Source of the DNA: Ruminococcaceae bacterium BL-4 | GTDB lineage: Bacteria; Bacillota; Clostridia; Oscillospirales; Acutalibacteraceae | Direction: 5' to 3' | Assembly: GCA_902809935.1 (NCBI GenBank) | Contig: LR778134.1 | Location: 1,736,001 to 1,800,000 of the forward strand | Length of the DNA stretch: 64,000 nucleotides | Program-made: the position numbers and the translations under genes | In this document: positions 13,637 through 22,022 of the stretch, one piece after another | Position numbering within the stretch: position 1 is the first letter of the stretch | How the letters are laid out: each line of letters starts with the position of its first letter | Notes under the pieces: generated by a model | Seen by the model: the letters and a program-made list of their open reading frames with translations, nothing else | What the model was told of the DNA's origin: nothing | Database searches by the model: none

Positions 13637-15372
13637 GCCATTTCCTCCTTCTTTTGAAATTGGCTGTTGTAGATGTCCAGATAGATCGGACAAGTTTTCA
13701 GCAGATCTTCATGCTTACCAATCCCGACAAGCTTTCCTTCATCGAGTACTAAAATCTGATCGGCATGGCAAATGCTGTTTGCACGTTGGCTGACAATAAA
13801 GGTTGTCATGTTCCCGGGAAGCGCAGCTAGTGCTTTTCGGAGTGCTGCATCGGTTGCATAGTCTAGAGCGCTCGCAGAATCATCCAAAATCAGGATCTTC
13901 GGTTCGGCGACTAATGATCGGGCAATAGAGAGCCGTTGCTTTTGGCCGCCGGAGAAGTTTCGCCCGCCCTGTTCGACAGGTTCATCAAGACCTTTTGGCT
14001 TTCCTCGAACGATTTCGGACGCTTGCGCGGCATCGAGCGCTTTCCAGAGTGTTGCATCATCAGCATCCTCATTACCCCATTTAAGATTACTGCGGATTGT
14101 GCCAGAAAACAGCTGCGCTTTCTGCATGACAGTACTGACATTGCTTCTAAGACTGTCTTTATCGTATTCACGAATGTCATGCCCAAAAATTTTTACTGAT
14201 CCGGCTGTTGAGTCATAATAGCGGGGAAGAAGACTGACAAGACTTGTTTTTCCGCTGCCAGTGCCGCCAATAATGCCAATTGTTTGCCCTTTTTTTGCGG
14301 TAAAGGAGAAATCTAAAAGGCTTTCTTCTCCGGCACCAGCGTAGGTCAAAGAGACATGACTAAATTCGACAGCGTTTTCAGACGAAGAAGAGTCTACTTT
14401 TTTGTTTCCGAATTTCATCTGGGACTGCATCGCCAGGACGGCATTAATTCGTTCGGAACAGGCAATCGCTTTCGTTATTTGAATAATCAAGTTCGCAAAT
14501 TTTACAAGTTCCAGAAGAATTTGATTCATGTAGTTCACAAGAGCAACAATATCACCCATCGCAAGAGTCCCGGTATTGATCTGGAAGGAACCAACTTGCA
14601 GAATTGCGATGATTGCTAGGTTGATGATCACGTATGTAAGTGGATTCATCAGTGCCGAAATTTTACCGACACGAAGTTGACTATTTGCAAGAGAAGCATC
14701 TGCTTTTTCAAAGCGTGCAGTTTCATCTGCTTCGCGCCCAAATGCTCGTACGACACGAACTCCGGTTAGATTTTCGCGGGTGATACCAGTGATTTTGTCA
14801 AGGCGACTTTGAACATTTTTATAAAGGGGAATTGTTTTAAGCATAATTCCAAAAATCACAAAGAAAAGGATAGGAATGGCGCCAACAAAGATTAGAGCAA
14901 TTTTTCCATTAATAGCAAATGCCATCACTGTTGCACCAACAACAATAAACGGGGCACGTAGGAGTAACCGCAAAAACAGATTGATTCCATTTTGAAGTTG
15001 GTTGACATCGCTTGTCATTCGAGTAATTAGGGTTTCGGTTCCCATTGAATCCGCTTCGGAAAACCCTAATGACTGAATTTTGTCAAATAGCTTATGTCGA
15101 ACTCCGGTACAAGCTTCTACGGCAGCTTTTGCCGCAAAATACTGCGCAGTAATGCTGCAAATGAGTCCGATAACACCAAGGAGTACGATCAGACCACAGC
15201 GAGTAAAAATATATTTGGAGTCTTGATTTGCAATTCCATTGTTGATAATGTCTGCTGTAATAATAGGAATCAGTAAATCAAACATTGCCTCAAGCATTTT
15301 AAATAATGGTGCTAAAATGCTTTCTTTCTTATGATGCTCCAAAAATTTTAACATTTGCCTCAAGTTTCTCAT
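13633..15372 (-). CDS. ABC exporter half-transporter with degenerate ATP-site residues
   Basis: A 579-residue partner of the downstream exporter gene, with the same membrane-plus-ATPase layout. Walker A is GGTGSGKTS and the signature is canonical (FSGGQ), but Walker B reads ILDDSAS, with Asp replacing the catalytic Glu. The switch loop reads IVSQR, with Gln replacing His. These are the changes found in the non-hydrolytic site of heterodimeric exporters. Translation probably starts at 15372 or at a second ATG at 15354, which has a short GAGG site; neither ribosome site is strong. A promoter is visible upstream. Confidence 0.9.
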   Translation of the reverse strand: MRNLRQMLKFLEHHKKESILAPLFKMLEAMFDLLIPIITADIINNGIANQDSKYIFTRCGLIVLLGVIGLICSITAQYFAAKAAVEACTGVRHKLFDKIQSLGFSEADSMGTETLITRMTSDVNQLQNGINLFLRLLLRAPFIVVGATVMAFAINGKIALIFVGAIPILFFVIFGIMLKTIPLYKNVQSRLDKITGITRENLTGVRVVRAFGREADETARFEKADASLANSQLRVGKISALMNPLTYVIINLAIIAILQVGSFQINTGTLAMGDIVALVNYMNQILLELVKFANLIIQITKAIACSERINAVLAMQSQMKFGNKKVDSSSSENAVEFSHVSLTYAGAGEESLLDFSFTAKKGQTIGIIGGTGSGKTSLVSLLPRYYDSTAGSVKIFGHDIREYDKDSLRSNVSTVMQKAQLFSGTIRSNLKWGNEDADDATLWKALDAAQASEIVRGKPKGLDEPVEQGGRNFSGGQKQRLSIARSLVAEPKILILDDSASALDYATDAALRKALAALPGNMTTFIVSQRANSICHADQILVLDEGKLVGIGKHEDLLKTCPIYLDIYNSQFQKKEEMA

Positions 15373-15444
15373 CTCGTTTCTGCATGTCCATGGGAGAAAT
15401 TCATATACGATAAATCATTCCAAAAATGGCCAATACTTTTTCCT

Positions 15445-15473
15445 ATTTTACACCCCCAAAAAGGCATAGTCAA
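15445..15473 (-). promoter_or_regulatory. Promoter of the ABC exporter operon
   Basis: On the minus strand, TTGACT and TAAAAT are separated by 17 bases, about 70 bases before the first exporter codon. Confidence 0.7.
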
Positions 15474-15510
15474 TTTGCCATGCTTTTTGCAGAGTATTAC
15501 AGTGTAAAAT

Positions 15511-15546
15511 GAAAAAAGCTGGCAGTTATTCATTTAACTGTCAGCC
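15511..15546 (-). terminator. Terminator of the arsR-permease operon
   Basis: On the minus strand GCTGACAGTTA pairs with TAACTGCCAGC (one mismatch) and is followed by TTTTTTC. It lies 20 bases after the second permease stop. Confidence 0.85.
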
Positions 15547-15565
15547 TCTTTATTTTATTTGGGCC

Positions 15566-16111
15566 CTATTTACTGATATTTTCCGCATTTTTGTAAATGG
15601 TTTTTATTTCTTCCTTGGATATGATTTTAGAAAGAATATAGGCTATTATAATGATTCCTGGAATATCCACTAATAGTCTCGTAACTGCAAATTTTGCGCC
15701 TAACGCTGCCGTTTCAAATAGAAACATCGGTATTTTCGTTGTTGACCATGCGCCGATAAAAATGAGAATATTGCTAAACTTAACACCCTTTTTCATAAAT
15801 ATGGCAGCAACTGGGAAAGCCCCATAAAGCGGACCTGCTGCTGCTGAGCCAATAAATATAGAAAGCAAAATTCCCTTTAGCCCAGAGCCTTCTCCCATAT
15901 ATTTAATCATTGTTTCTTTTGGTACCCACACATCAAGCAACCCGAGCAAAATAAATATTGGTGGAATGACAAGCAGCATTTGTTCGATCTGATAGGCTGA
16001 ATTGCTTATAGCCTTAAAGCCGAGTGGGCGGTTAATCAGTGTTAGAATTCCTATTGCAGCTAAAGCTATTAAAAACGCACGGTATCTTTTTAAGATTGCT
16101 TTTACTTTCAT
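15566..16111 (-). CDS. Half-size ArsP-type permease, C-terminal half
   Basis: A 181-residue membrane protein with about five hydrophobic helices, resembling the second half of the DUF318/ArsP_1 permease family. The glycine- and proline-rich stretch GSAAAGPLYGAFPVAAIF is typical of the repeated half of these transporters. It lies one base from the gene for the other half, and an ArsR-type regulator heads the operon. The two products together match one ordinary permease of 300-350 residues. Known ArsP proteins export trivalent organoarsenicals, and other relatives are linked to metals or unknown ions. The substrate here is inferred only from context. Confidence 0.75.
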   Translation of the reverse strand: MKVKAILKRYRAFLIALAAIGILTLINRPLGFKAISNSAYQIEQMLLVIPPIFILLGLLDVWVPKETMIKYMGEGSGLKGILLSIFIGSAAAGPLYGAFPVAAIFMKKGVKFSNILIFIGAWSTTKIPMFLFETAALGAKFAVTRLLVDIPGIIIIAYILSKIISKEEIKTIYKNAENISK

Positions 16112-16112
16112 A

Positions 16113-16592
16113 TTAACCTACCACCATTCCTATTATATAAGCGACAATAAAAGAGAAGAAAAATGCAAATACATTTCTTAAAATTGTTAGTCGTTTCCCA
16201 AAATATTTTATTTCAACAGGCATAGTTACAACGCCCACCATCATTAAGGTGGAAACAAATGCGCCAATCTGCATATATCCGGCACCACTCTGCAGAAGCA
16301 TTGCCGCCGTTGGAAATGCGACAAAACCAGGAATTAGGGTAACAGCGCCAATTAAAGCGGAAACTACGACACCAAACCACCCTGAATTTGACCCGATTAG
16401 TTTAGAAATGATTTCGGTATTTAACACGGCAAGCAATATTCCCACAAGCAAAATGACAACCAGAAACTGGGGCATAATATTTTCAAAAGACTTCCATGCT
16501 TTTTTAAGAGATAGTTTGGTCTTCTTTTTGTCTTTAAAAAAGGAAATTGTTAAAAGAAGGAGGGCTACTCCATACAATATAAATGTGTCCAC
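16113..16592 (-). CDS. Half-size ArsP-type permease, N-terminal half
   Basis: A 159-residue membrane protein with about five helices. It shows the companion motif IPGFVAFPTAAMLLQSGAG, which mirrors the proline-rich turn in its neighbour. Each gene has its own start, so this looks like a stable two-gene arrangement and not a recent frameshift. The product would pair with the downstream half in the membrane. Transcription comes from the arsR promoter 53 bases further upstream. Confidence 0.75.
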   Translation of the reverse strand: MDTFILYGVALLLLTISFFKDKKKTKLSLKKAWKSFENIMPQFLVVILLVGILLAVLNTEIISKLIGSNSGWFGVVVSALIGAVTLIPGFVAFPTAAMLLQSGAGYMQIGAFVSTLMMVGVVTMPVEIKYFGKRLTILRNVFAFFFSFIVAYIIGMVVG

Positions 16593-16645
16593 ACATTAAA
16601 ACTCCTTTTTACGATTTGTTTTAAAAGTCACTGTTTAGGATGGCT

Positions 16646-16972
16646 TTAAAATAAGTTTTTATGTTTGCAGCAGGTATGCTTTTCTATAACTGAGTCCGGC
16701 GTTGTCAGTTCTTTCAGTAAAATACCGGCATAAGCGCTGCCTTTTTTGCTGATTTTATAATGGGTCCATTTGCCTTTTTGCTGACTTTCTACGATACCGG
16801 ATTCAACAAGAATCTTCATGTGATAAGAAAGACCTGATTGCCCTAAGTCCAATTGTTCCAGCAAAACGCAGGCACATTTTTCTCCACTGCGCAGAAGTTT
16901 AAGTATCTTTAGACGATTTTCATCACAAAAGGCTTTAAATATTTTTGTCTGTTCTTCATAAATGGTTGCCAA
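16646..16972 (-). CDS. ArsR/SmtB-family metal(loid)-sensing repressor
   Basis: A 108-residue winged-helix repressor. A CxC pair in the third helix region (GEKCACVLLEQL) matches the position of the arsenic/antimony-binding cysteines of ArsR, and a further Cys pair lies near the C terminus (HTCCKHK). The recognition region reads GQSGLSYHMKIL. It probably starts at a TTG (16972), since GAGGTGAT lies seven bases upstream. A palindromic operator overlaps that ribosome site region. It heads an operon with two half-permeases, so it most likely represses them until a metalloid binds. Confidence 0.87.
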   Translation of the reverse strand: MATIYEEQTKIFKAFCDENRLKILKLLRSGEKCACVLLEQLDLGQSGLSYHMKILVESGIVESQQKGKWTHYKISKKGSAYAGILLKELTTPDSVIEKHTCCKHKNLF

Positions 16973-16980
16973 ATGATCAC

Positions 16981-17006
16981 CTCATATCAAAAATATTTGA
17001 TATGAG
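16981..17006. promoter_or_regulatory. ArsR operator palindrome
   Basis: A perfect inverted repeat: CTCATATCAAA and TTTGATATGAG around a four-base AATA centre. It sits between the -10 box and the arsR start codon, the ideal place for autorepression. Confidence 0.85.
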
Positions 17007-17009
17007 ATT

Positions 17010-17038
17010 AGTATATAAATAAAAAGCTAATTTGTCAA
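17010..17038 (-). promoter_or_regulatory. arsR operon promoter
   Basis: On the minus strand a perfect -35 TTGACA (17033-17038) and -10 TATACT (17010-17015) are separated by 17 bases. The palindromic operator begins four bases downstream. Confidence 0.88.
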
Positions 17039-17225
17039 TAAAATTTACCTGACTGTTTATAAGGAAAATTTGACCATAAAATAATGCAGCTTGTGTTGTT
17101 TTAAATTGAATGATAAGATATTGATAAACCGTCTAATTTATGCTGCGGACAAAAGATAACACAAAAAGTCGGGAGCAGCTGCTTTAAAAGGAATAAAATG
17201 AAAATACAGATGAGGAGATGTGTAC

Positions 17226-18092
17226 ATGGGCTGGGTTGAATGTATTGGTGAAGCAATCAACTACATTGAGGACAATATCACAAACGAACTGACAGTCGAA
17301 AAGATCGCGAAGCAGGTGTTGCTATCTCCTTTTTATTTTCAAAAAGGATTTACTATGCTTTGCGGCTTTACGGTTGGAGAGTATATGCGGGAACGCAGAC
17401 TTACGCTTGCCGGCAGTGAGCTTGTGTCTACTGACAAAAAGATCATTGATATTGCCCTAAAATATGGTTATGATTCACCGGACAGCTTTACCAAAGCATT
17501 TACCCGTTTTCATGGTGTCACACCGACTGCTGTTCGAAAAGACGGAGCAATGATAAAGTCTTTTGCTCGGCTTAAAATCAAGTTTACTTTGGAAGGCGGT
17601 TATGTTATGGATTACAAAATTGTTGAAAAAGATTCATTTACAGTGATGGGAGCATCCAAAATATTTAAGTATGATAGCGCAATGACAGAAATTCCTAAGT
17701 TTTGGCTCGGACTTCATCAGCCTGGAAAAGAGCGGATTGTATGTGGAATGTATGGAATTTGTATTGACGAAAGTATGGGGTCGGATGAATTCGAGTATCT
17801 GGTTGCGGACAATTACGATCCTACGGTAGAGGTACCGAAAGGTTTTATTACAAAGGTCATTCCCGCATACACTTGGGCTGTTTTTGCCTGCAAAGGCGGA
17901 ATGCCCCAGTCCTTACATGATGTGAACAAAAGAATTTTCTCGGAGTGGCTGCCAAACAGCAAAAACTATGAAATTGCGGCTGGCTACAACATTGAAATGT
18001 ATAGCAATCCTGCTAGGTATCCAAAGGGGATTCAGGATGAAAATTATTACAGTGAGATCTGGATCCCTGTAAAAGGAAAGGAAAGTAAATGA
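17226..18092 (+). CDS. AraC-family regulator with GyrI-like effector domain
   Basis: A 288-residue transcription regulator. The N-terminal ~105 residues hold the two AraC helix-turn-helix units (ELTVEKIAKQVLLSPFYFQK and the YGYDSPDSFTKAFTRFHGVTP segment). The remainder, after MDYKIVEKD, is a GyrI/SOUL-like small-molecule-binding domain, as in multidrug-sensing AraC regulators. I prefer the ATG at 17226, eight bases after GAGGAG; a GTG at 17220 is too close to it. It overlaps the reductase gene as ATGA, so the two are cotranscribed. It may activate its own operon in response to a toxic compound, which is inference. Confidence 0.87.
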   Translation: MGWVECIGEAINYIEDNITNELTVEKIAKQVLLSPFYFQKGFTMLCGFTVGEYMRERRLTLAGSELVSTDKKIIDIALKYGYDSPDSFTKAFTRFHGVTPTAVRKDGAMIKSFARLKIKFTLEGGYVMDYKIVEKDSFTVMGASKIFKYDSAMTEIPKFWLGLHQPGKERIVCGMYGICIDESMGSDEFEYLVADNYDPTVEVPKGFITKVIPAYTWAVFACKGGMPQSLHDVNKRIFSEWLPNSKNYEIAAGYNIEMYSNPARYPKGIQDENYYSEIWIPVKGKESK

Positions 18093-18781
18093 ATATATTA
18101 GTCATTAACGGGTCGCCGAATAAAGAAAGAAGTGCTACGCTGGCTTTAACGAAAGCGTTTCTTCGTGGTATGAACGAAACAGCGAAATTCATTCATACAG
18201 CCGATTTGCAGATAAACCCCTGCCGTGCCTGCTATGCATGTTGGATGGCAACGGGCGGACACTGTGTGCAAAAAGATGATGCTATCTCAGTGTTGGAAAT
18301 GATTCGCGCAGCGGATCTTGTGATCTGGTCGATGCCGATTTACTGTTATTCAGCCCCGGCACAGTGTAAAGCGTTAATGGATCGGACACTTTGCTTTAAT
18401 AAGCCTCAGATGTATATTGGAAAAGATGGACGTGCGCATCATTATGGCTATGAAGACGGCACAAAGAAAACTGTGCTTATAACAAGCGGCGGGCTGCCGG
18501 ATATTACCGGAAACTTCGATGGACTGGTTTTTCAATTAAAGCACATGTTTGGACCGCATACGGCTACAATCTGCTGCGCTGAGGGTGCACTTTTGATGCA
18601 GGAGGATACAGCCGAAATCGTCAAGCCATATCTGGATGCGGTGGAACATGCTGGCGCAGAGTATAAAGCGGGTGGACACATTTTGCCTAAAACGCAGGCG
18701 ATTCTCGATACTCCGTTTATCCCACGGGAGGATTATATCCGTAATGTTAACAGTCTGTTTGAAAAGATGAAAAAATGCTAA
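18089..18781 (+). CDS. Flavodoxin-like NAD(P)H-dependent oxidoreductase
   Basis: A 230-residue protein of the multimeric-flavodoxin/iron-sulfur flavoprotein group. The N terminus has the FMN-phosphate loop (INGSPNKERSAT). A Cys-rich segment (PCRACYACW, then GHC) has the compact cysteine pattern seen in iron-sulfur flavoproteins and related reductases, and SMPIYCYSAPAQ forms the flavin ring contact. It shares an operon with the AraC regulator. Likely a cytoplasmic redox or detoxification enzyme; the substrate cannot be deduced. Confidence 0.84.
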   Translation: MNILVINGSPNKERSATLALTKAFLRGMNETAKFIHTADLQINPCRACYACWMATGGHCVQKDDAISVLEMIRAADLVIWSMPIYCYSAPAQCKALMDRTLCFNKPQMYIGKDGRAHHYGYEDGTKKTVLITSGGLPDITGNFDGLVFQLKHMFGPHTATICCAEGALLMQEDTAEIVKPYLDAVEHAGAEYKAGGHILPKTQAILDTPFIPREDYIRNVNSLFEKMKKC

Positions 18782-18860
18782 GATGTTTTTTGCTCTAAGT
18801 ATTCGTAAAGAATGAAGTCTATTTTTTACTTTATTTGAACGAAATAAAATATTCAGATAG

Positions 18861-18907
18861 AAAAGCTCCGCAACGGAAAAAATTACCGCTGCGGAGCTTT
18901 TCTTGTT
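18861..18907 (+). terminator. Terminator after the AraC-flavodoxin operon
   Basis: AAAAGCTCCGC pairs with GCGGAGCTTTT around a roughly 20-base loop that itself can pair (ACGG/CCGC region), followed by a T-rich stretch. Confidence 0.82.
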
Positions 18908-19031
18908 TTAATAAATAATAAATGATAAAAAGTTTTTGCGTTAGGCAGAAGTAGCTGAATTAACGATGGGTTACAGCAAATCAGTTGCAATATAATTGTC
19001 AGTTTATGGTGTATTGCTATAGAAAGGAATG

Positions 19032-19104
19032 TGATACAATAAAAATATAAATTGTAAATTAACCGATTAGGTTAAATATTTGCCGTTTAGATGCTGTTTA
19101 GATG
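19032..19104 (+). promoter_or_regulatory. Promoter region of the two-component operon with 11-bp phased repeats
   Basis: Two copies of TTTAGATG lie at 19086-19093 and 19097-19104, exactly 11 bases apart, the phasing expected for tandem OmpR/PhoB-type regulator binding. A -10-like TACCAT follows immediately. Further upstream there is a possible extended -10 (TG, then TACAAT at 19035-19040). Which promoter is used cannot be told from sequence. The 18,782-19,129 gap otherwise holds only the upstream terminator. Confidence 0.55.
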
Positions 19105-19129
19105 TACCATAAAAATTGAGGTGAAAAGC

Positions 19130-19786
19130 ATGGCAAAAATCTTGATTGTGGAAGATGAAGAACCCATTTCTAATCTAATTCGGCTCAGCCTGAAAAAAGC
19201 AGGACATGTATGTGAGTGCGTTTTTGATGGGGAAGAGGCTGCAGATAAGCTCGAAGAGAGTACATATGATTTGATTCTTTTGGATGTAATGTTGCCGAAA
19301 ATTGGCGGCTTTGAATTAATGGACTATATCCGTCCCATGGGGATTCCGGTAATCTTTTTAACAGCGAAAAGCACACTGGAGGATCGTGTCCATGGATTGA
19401 AAATTGGAGCGGAAGATTATATTGTTAAGCCATTTGAAATCGTAGAGCTATTAGCACGGGTTGATGTTGTTCTGCGGCGCTACCACAAAACGGCCAATAT
19501 TATAGAAATCGACGGCCTCACGGTGGACATGCAGTCTATGCAGGTCAAGCGAGATGGAAAAGAGATTTCGCTAACACCCAAGGAATATCAAATTTTGTTG
19601 CTGTTTGTCCGCAACCCGGATACAGCGCTGTATCGAGATACTATTTATGAACGCGTATGGGGCGGTGAAATGGAGTATGGGAGCAAGACAGTTAGTCTCC
19701 ATGTACAGCGGCTCCGGAAGAAAGTCGGATGGGAAAAGGAATTACAAGTGGTGAATAAGGTGGGCTATCGGCTGGAGGTGAACTAA
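19130..19786 (+). CDS. OmpR-family response regulator
   Basis: A DNA-binding response regulator of 218 residues. The receiver domain has the acidic pocket (VEDEEP) and the phospho-acceptor Asp in LILLDVMLP, and its conserved Lys is in EDYIVKPFE. The C-terminal winged helix contains SLTPKEYQILLLF and the RLRKKVG recognition end. The ATG at 19130 is chosen because an AGGTG site precedes it and it starts with the usual MAKILIVEDEE. The kinase gene begins immediately after the stop. Confidence 0.93.
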   Translation: MAKILIVEDEEPISNLIRLSLKKAGHVCECVFDGEEAADKLEESTYDLILLDVMLPKIGGFELMDYIRPMGIPVIFLTAKSTLEDRVHGLKIGAEDYIVKPFEIVELLARVDVVLRRYHKTANIIEIDGLTVDMQSMQVKRDGKEISLTPKEYQILLLFVRNPDTALYRDTIYERVWGGEMEYGSKTVSLHVQRLRKKVGWEKELQVVNKVGYRLEVN

Positions 19787-21184
19787 TTGAAGTTTCGCTG
19801 GAAGATCACATTTTGTATGATCTGCCTTCTATCGTTGCTGTTTGGTATAGGCGGCAGCGCTTTGATTTCTATTTCTTTTCAGTCATCGCTGAATCGGGAG
19901 GAACAGTCCGCAAGAGAGTCTTATCAGCAAGTGCTTGGAGCACTTCAAATGGCGGACAAACTAAATTCATGGATAGATGAAAAAAGTGCCGCCGATACCA
20001 TTAGTCAACTGACGCCTCAAGAAACGTATTCAGCAATCGAACTATCTTCGGACGATGGAACTCTTTATACAAAGGGCGATTTTACAGCGGATTTCATGGA
20101 TCTATCTGACAAAACGAATGACGGATATTTGGCGGTTGCTTATCTCAAGAATACAGAAGGCACGCCATTTCTGCAGGTATCCAGCAGCTTTCAGATTGGC
20201 AGAAAAACATTATGCCTAAATTTGGGATATGATCTGTCTGAACTCTATGCCACTCGTGCTCTACAGCAACGGGTATACTACGAAATTTTTGCTTTAATGT
20301 TGTTGTTATGCGCAATAATGGCATGCGGTATCTCATGGCTGCTCACACGACAAATGTCCAGTCTATCGAAAGCATCCCGTGAGATTGCATCCGGCAATCT
20401 TTCTTACCGCTCTAATATTCGCTCCGGCGATGAGATTGGTGCGCTGTCTAAAGACTTTGACGCTATGGCGCAGAAGGTGGAAGACAGCGTTCAAAATCTT
20501 GAGGACGCCGCTAGACGACAGGAGCAGTTTATGGGCAGCTTTGCCCATGAGATGAAGACACCGATGACCTCCATTATTGGTTACGCTGATTTACTGCGGG
20601 GACAGTCCCTGACTACTGAAGAGCAAATTGATGCAGCCAACTATATTTTTTCGGAGGGCAAACGTCTGGAAAACTTGTCCTTCAAATTGCTGGATATCTT
20701 CGTTGCAGACCATCGCGAAATTATCTTAAAACAAGTATCACCGGCTGGAATTGTTAGAAATCTTACGGAGCATCTGCGCCCTATCTATGAAAAGAGCGGC
20801 ATTGAACTTTCCTGTGAATGTGAAGAGGGAACATGCATGCTGGATTCGGATCTTACCCGTATGCTGCTTCTAAACCTGATGGATAATGCCCGTAAAGCAC
20901 TGGATCACGGCGGCCATATTGGGATTACTAGTTCCATGCTTGAGGATGGATGCCGATTGATAATCGCGGATAATGGAAAAGGAATCCCTCGGGAGGCTTT
21001 ACAGCATCTGACCGAGGTGTTTTACCGCGTTGATAAGTCCAGATCCCGTGCTCAGGGCAGTGCTGGCCTTGGCTTGTCACTTTGTGCCAAAATTGTAGAG
21101 CGGCATCATGGGACAATTCACTTTGACAGTAAGTTGGGTACTGGAACAACAATTACCGTAGACTTGAAAGGAGGCAGAATATGA
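19787..21184 (+). CDS. Membrane sensor histidine kinase
   Basis: A 465-residue kinase. There is a transmembrane helix at about residues 8-30, an extracytoplasmic sensor of about 130 residues, a second helix near residue 170, a HAMP linker, the phospho-acceptor His in FAHEMKTP, and an ATP-binding domain with N, G1 (DNGKGI) and G2 (GLGLSLC) boxes. Translation appears to start at TTG directly after the regulator stop, with GGAGGTG upstream. It should phosphorylate the adjacent regulator. The signal is unknown, but an L,D-transpeptidase downstream points to the cell envelope. Confidence 0.92.
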   Translation: MKFRWKITFCMICLLSLLFGIGGSALISISFQSSLNREEQSARESYQQVLGALQMADKLNSWIDEKSAADTISQLTPQETYSAIELSSDDGTLYTKGDFTADFMDLSDKTNDGYLAVAYLKNTEGTPFLQVSSSFQIGRKTLCLNLGYDLSELYATRALQQRVYYEIFALMLLLCAIMACGISWLLTRQMSSLSKASREIASGNLSYRSNIRSGDEIGALSKDFDAMAQKVEDSVQNLEDAARRQEQFMGSFAHEMKTPMTSIIGYADLLRGQSLTTEEQIDAANYIFSEGKRLENLSFKLLDIFVADHREIILKQVSPAGIVRNLTEHLRPIYEKSGIELSCECEEGTCMLDSDLTRMLLLNLMDNARKALDHGGHIGITSSMLEDGCRLIIADNGKGIPREALQHLTEVFYRVDKSRSRAQGSAGLGLSLCAKIVERHHGTIHFDSKLGTGTTITVDLKGGRI

Positions 21185-21939
21185 AGCGGGCTATTCCGAT
21201 TCTGCTTATCTTTTGTGCCCTTCTTGCAATCGTGTCTGGTTTTTTTCTGCCTAGTTTTGTTTCTGCGATGCAGGATCAGAAGCTTAAGACAAAGGTCAAC
21301 ACCTATGAGACTTCTAGCCTTCAATTTCATCCTGTTACGCAGTTAAAAGACAGCCTTCAGTTATTAACTGGCGAATACACGACAGAGTATCTGGAGAACG
21401 GAAGCAACTTAGATGGCGATGGTGCTTATCAGGCAGCATTGGATACCATGCGATTTATGGCGGCGCAGGGTGCAGCCGGGATTTTATCAGAAAAATGCCC
21501 GGATCATACAGAAATGCCGTTCCTTGTGGTGTCGGCTGACAAAACCATGAGTGCGATTATGTGGCGTTGTGCACTTTACAGTAAGAGCTTCAATAAGTGG
21601 ATTGATATTCTAATTGATGATAGCAGCGGAAAGATGCTGGCGTTCAATATGATATCTGATCAAGCGGTTATTGATGCACAATCGACAAAAGATGCAAAAG
21701 AACAGGCCAATAAATTTTCTAGTAAGCTGGCAGATATCTGTTCCAATTATTACGGATGGAAAACTGAAAATGTTCAGATAAACGGTGTTTTAACAAAGGA
21801 TAATTTATCCGACTATTCTATCAAGGGTTCCATCAAAATGCGTGATGATGGGGGTGATTTGGTGGTATTTCCATTAACAATTTCTGGAGACCAATACACA
21901 TTTAATACATTACTCAGATTTAGGGGAATCATCAGTTGA
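21181..21939 (+). CDS. Membrane-anchored protein of unknown function in the two-component operon
   Basis: A 252-residue protein with one N-terminal hydrophobic segment (residues 5-27) that should act as a signal anchor, followed by a soluble extracytoplasmic part with no motif I recognise. The start overlaps the kinase stop as ATGA, so it is translationally coupled and may modulate the kinase or act in the same envelope response. No lipobox Cys is present. Function unassigned. Confidence 0.75.
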   Translation: MKRAIPILLIFCALLAIVSGFFLPSFVSAMQDQKLKTKVNTYETSSLQFHPVTQLKDSLQLLTGEYTTEYLENGSNLDGDGAYQAALDTMRFMAAQGAAGILSEKCPDHTEMPFLVVSADKTMSAIMWRCALYSKSFNKWIDILIDDSSGKMLAFNMISDQAVIDAQSTKDAKEQANKFSSKLADICSNYYGWKTENVQINGVLTKDNLSDYSIKGSIKMRDDGGDLVVFPLTISGDQYTFNTLLRFRGIIS

Positions 21940-21964
21940 TGCCAAATTGATGCCGTATTGATGC
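21936..21964 (+). promoter_or_regulatory. Three 11-bp phased repeats upstream of the L,D-transpeptidase gene
   Basis: TTGATGC occurs at 21936, 21947 and 21958, each 11 bases apart, in the gap before the transpeptidase gene. The GATG core is shared with the pair in front of the response regulator (19086-19104). Probable binding array for that regulator. Confidence 0.6.
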
Positions 21965-22022
21965 TGAATATAGGAAGCACTTTGTTATCATTTCTACCGG
22001 ATTTGATAAGGAGTGTTTTTTT

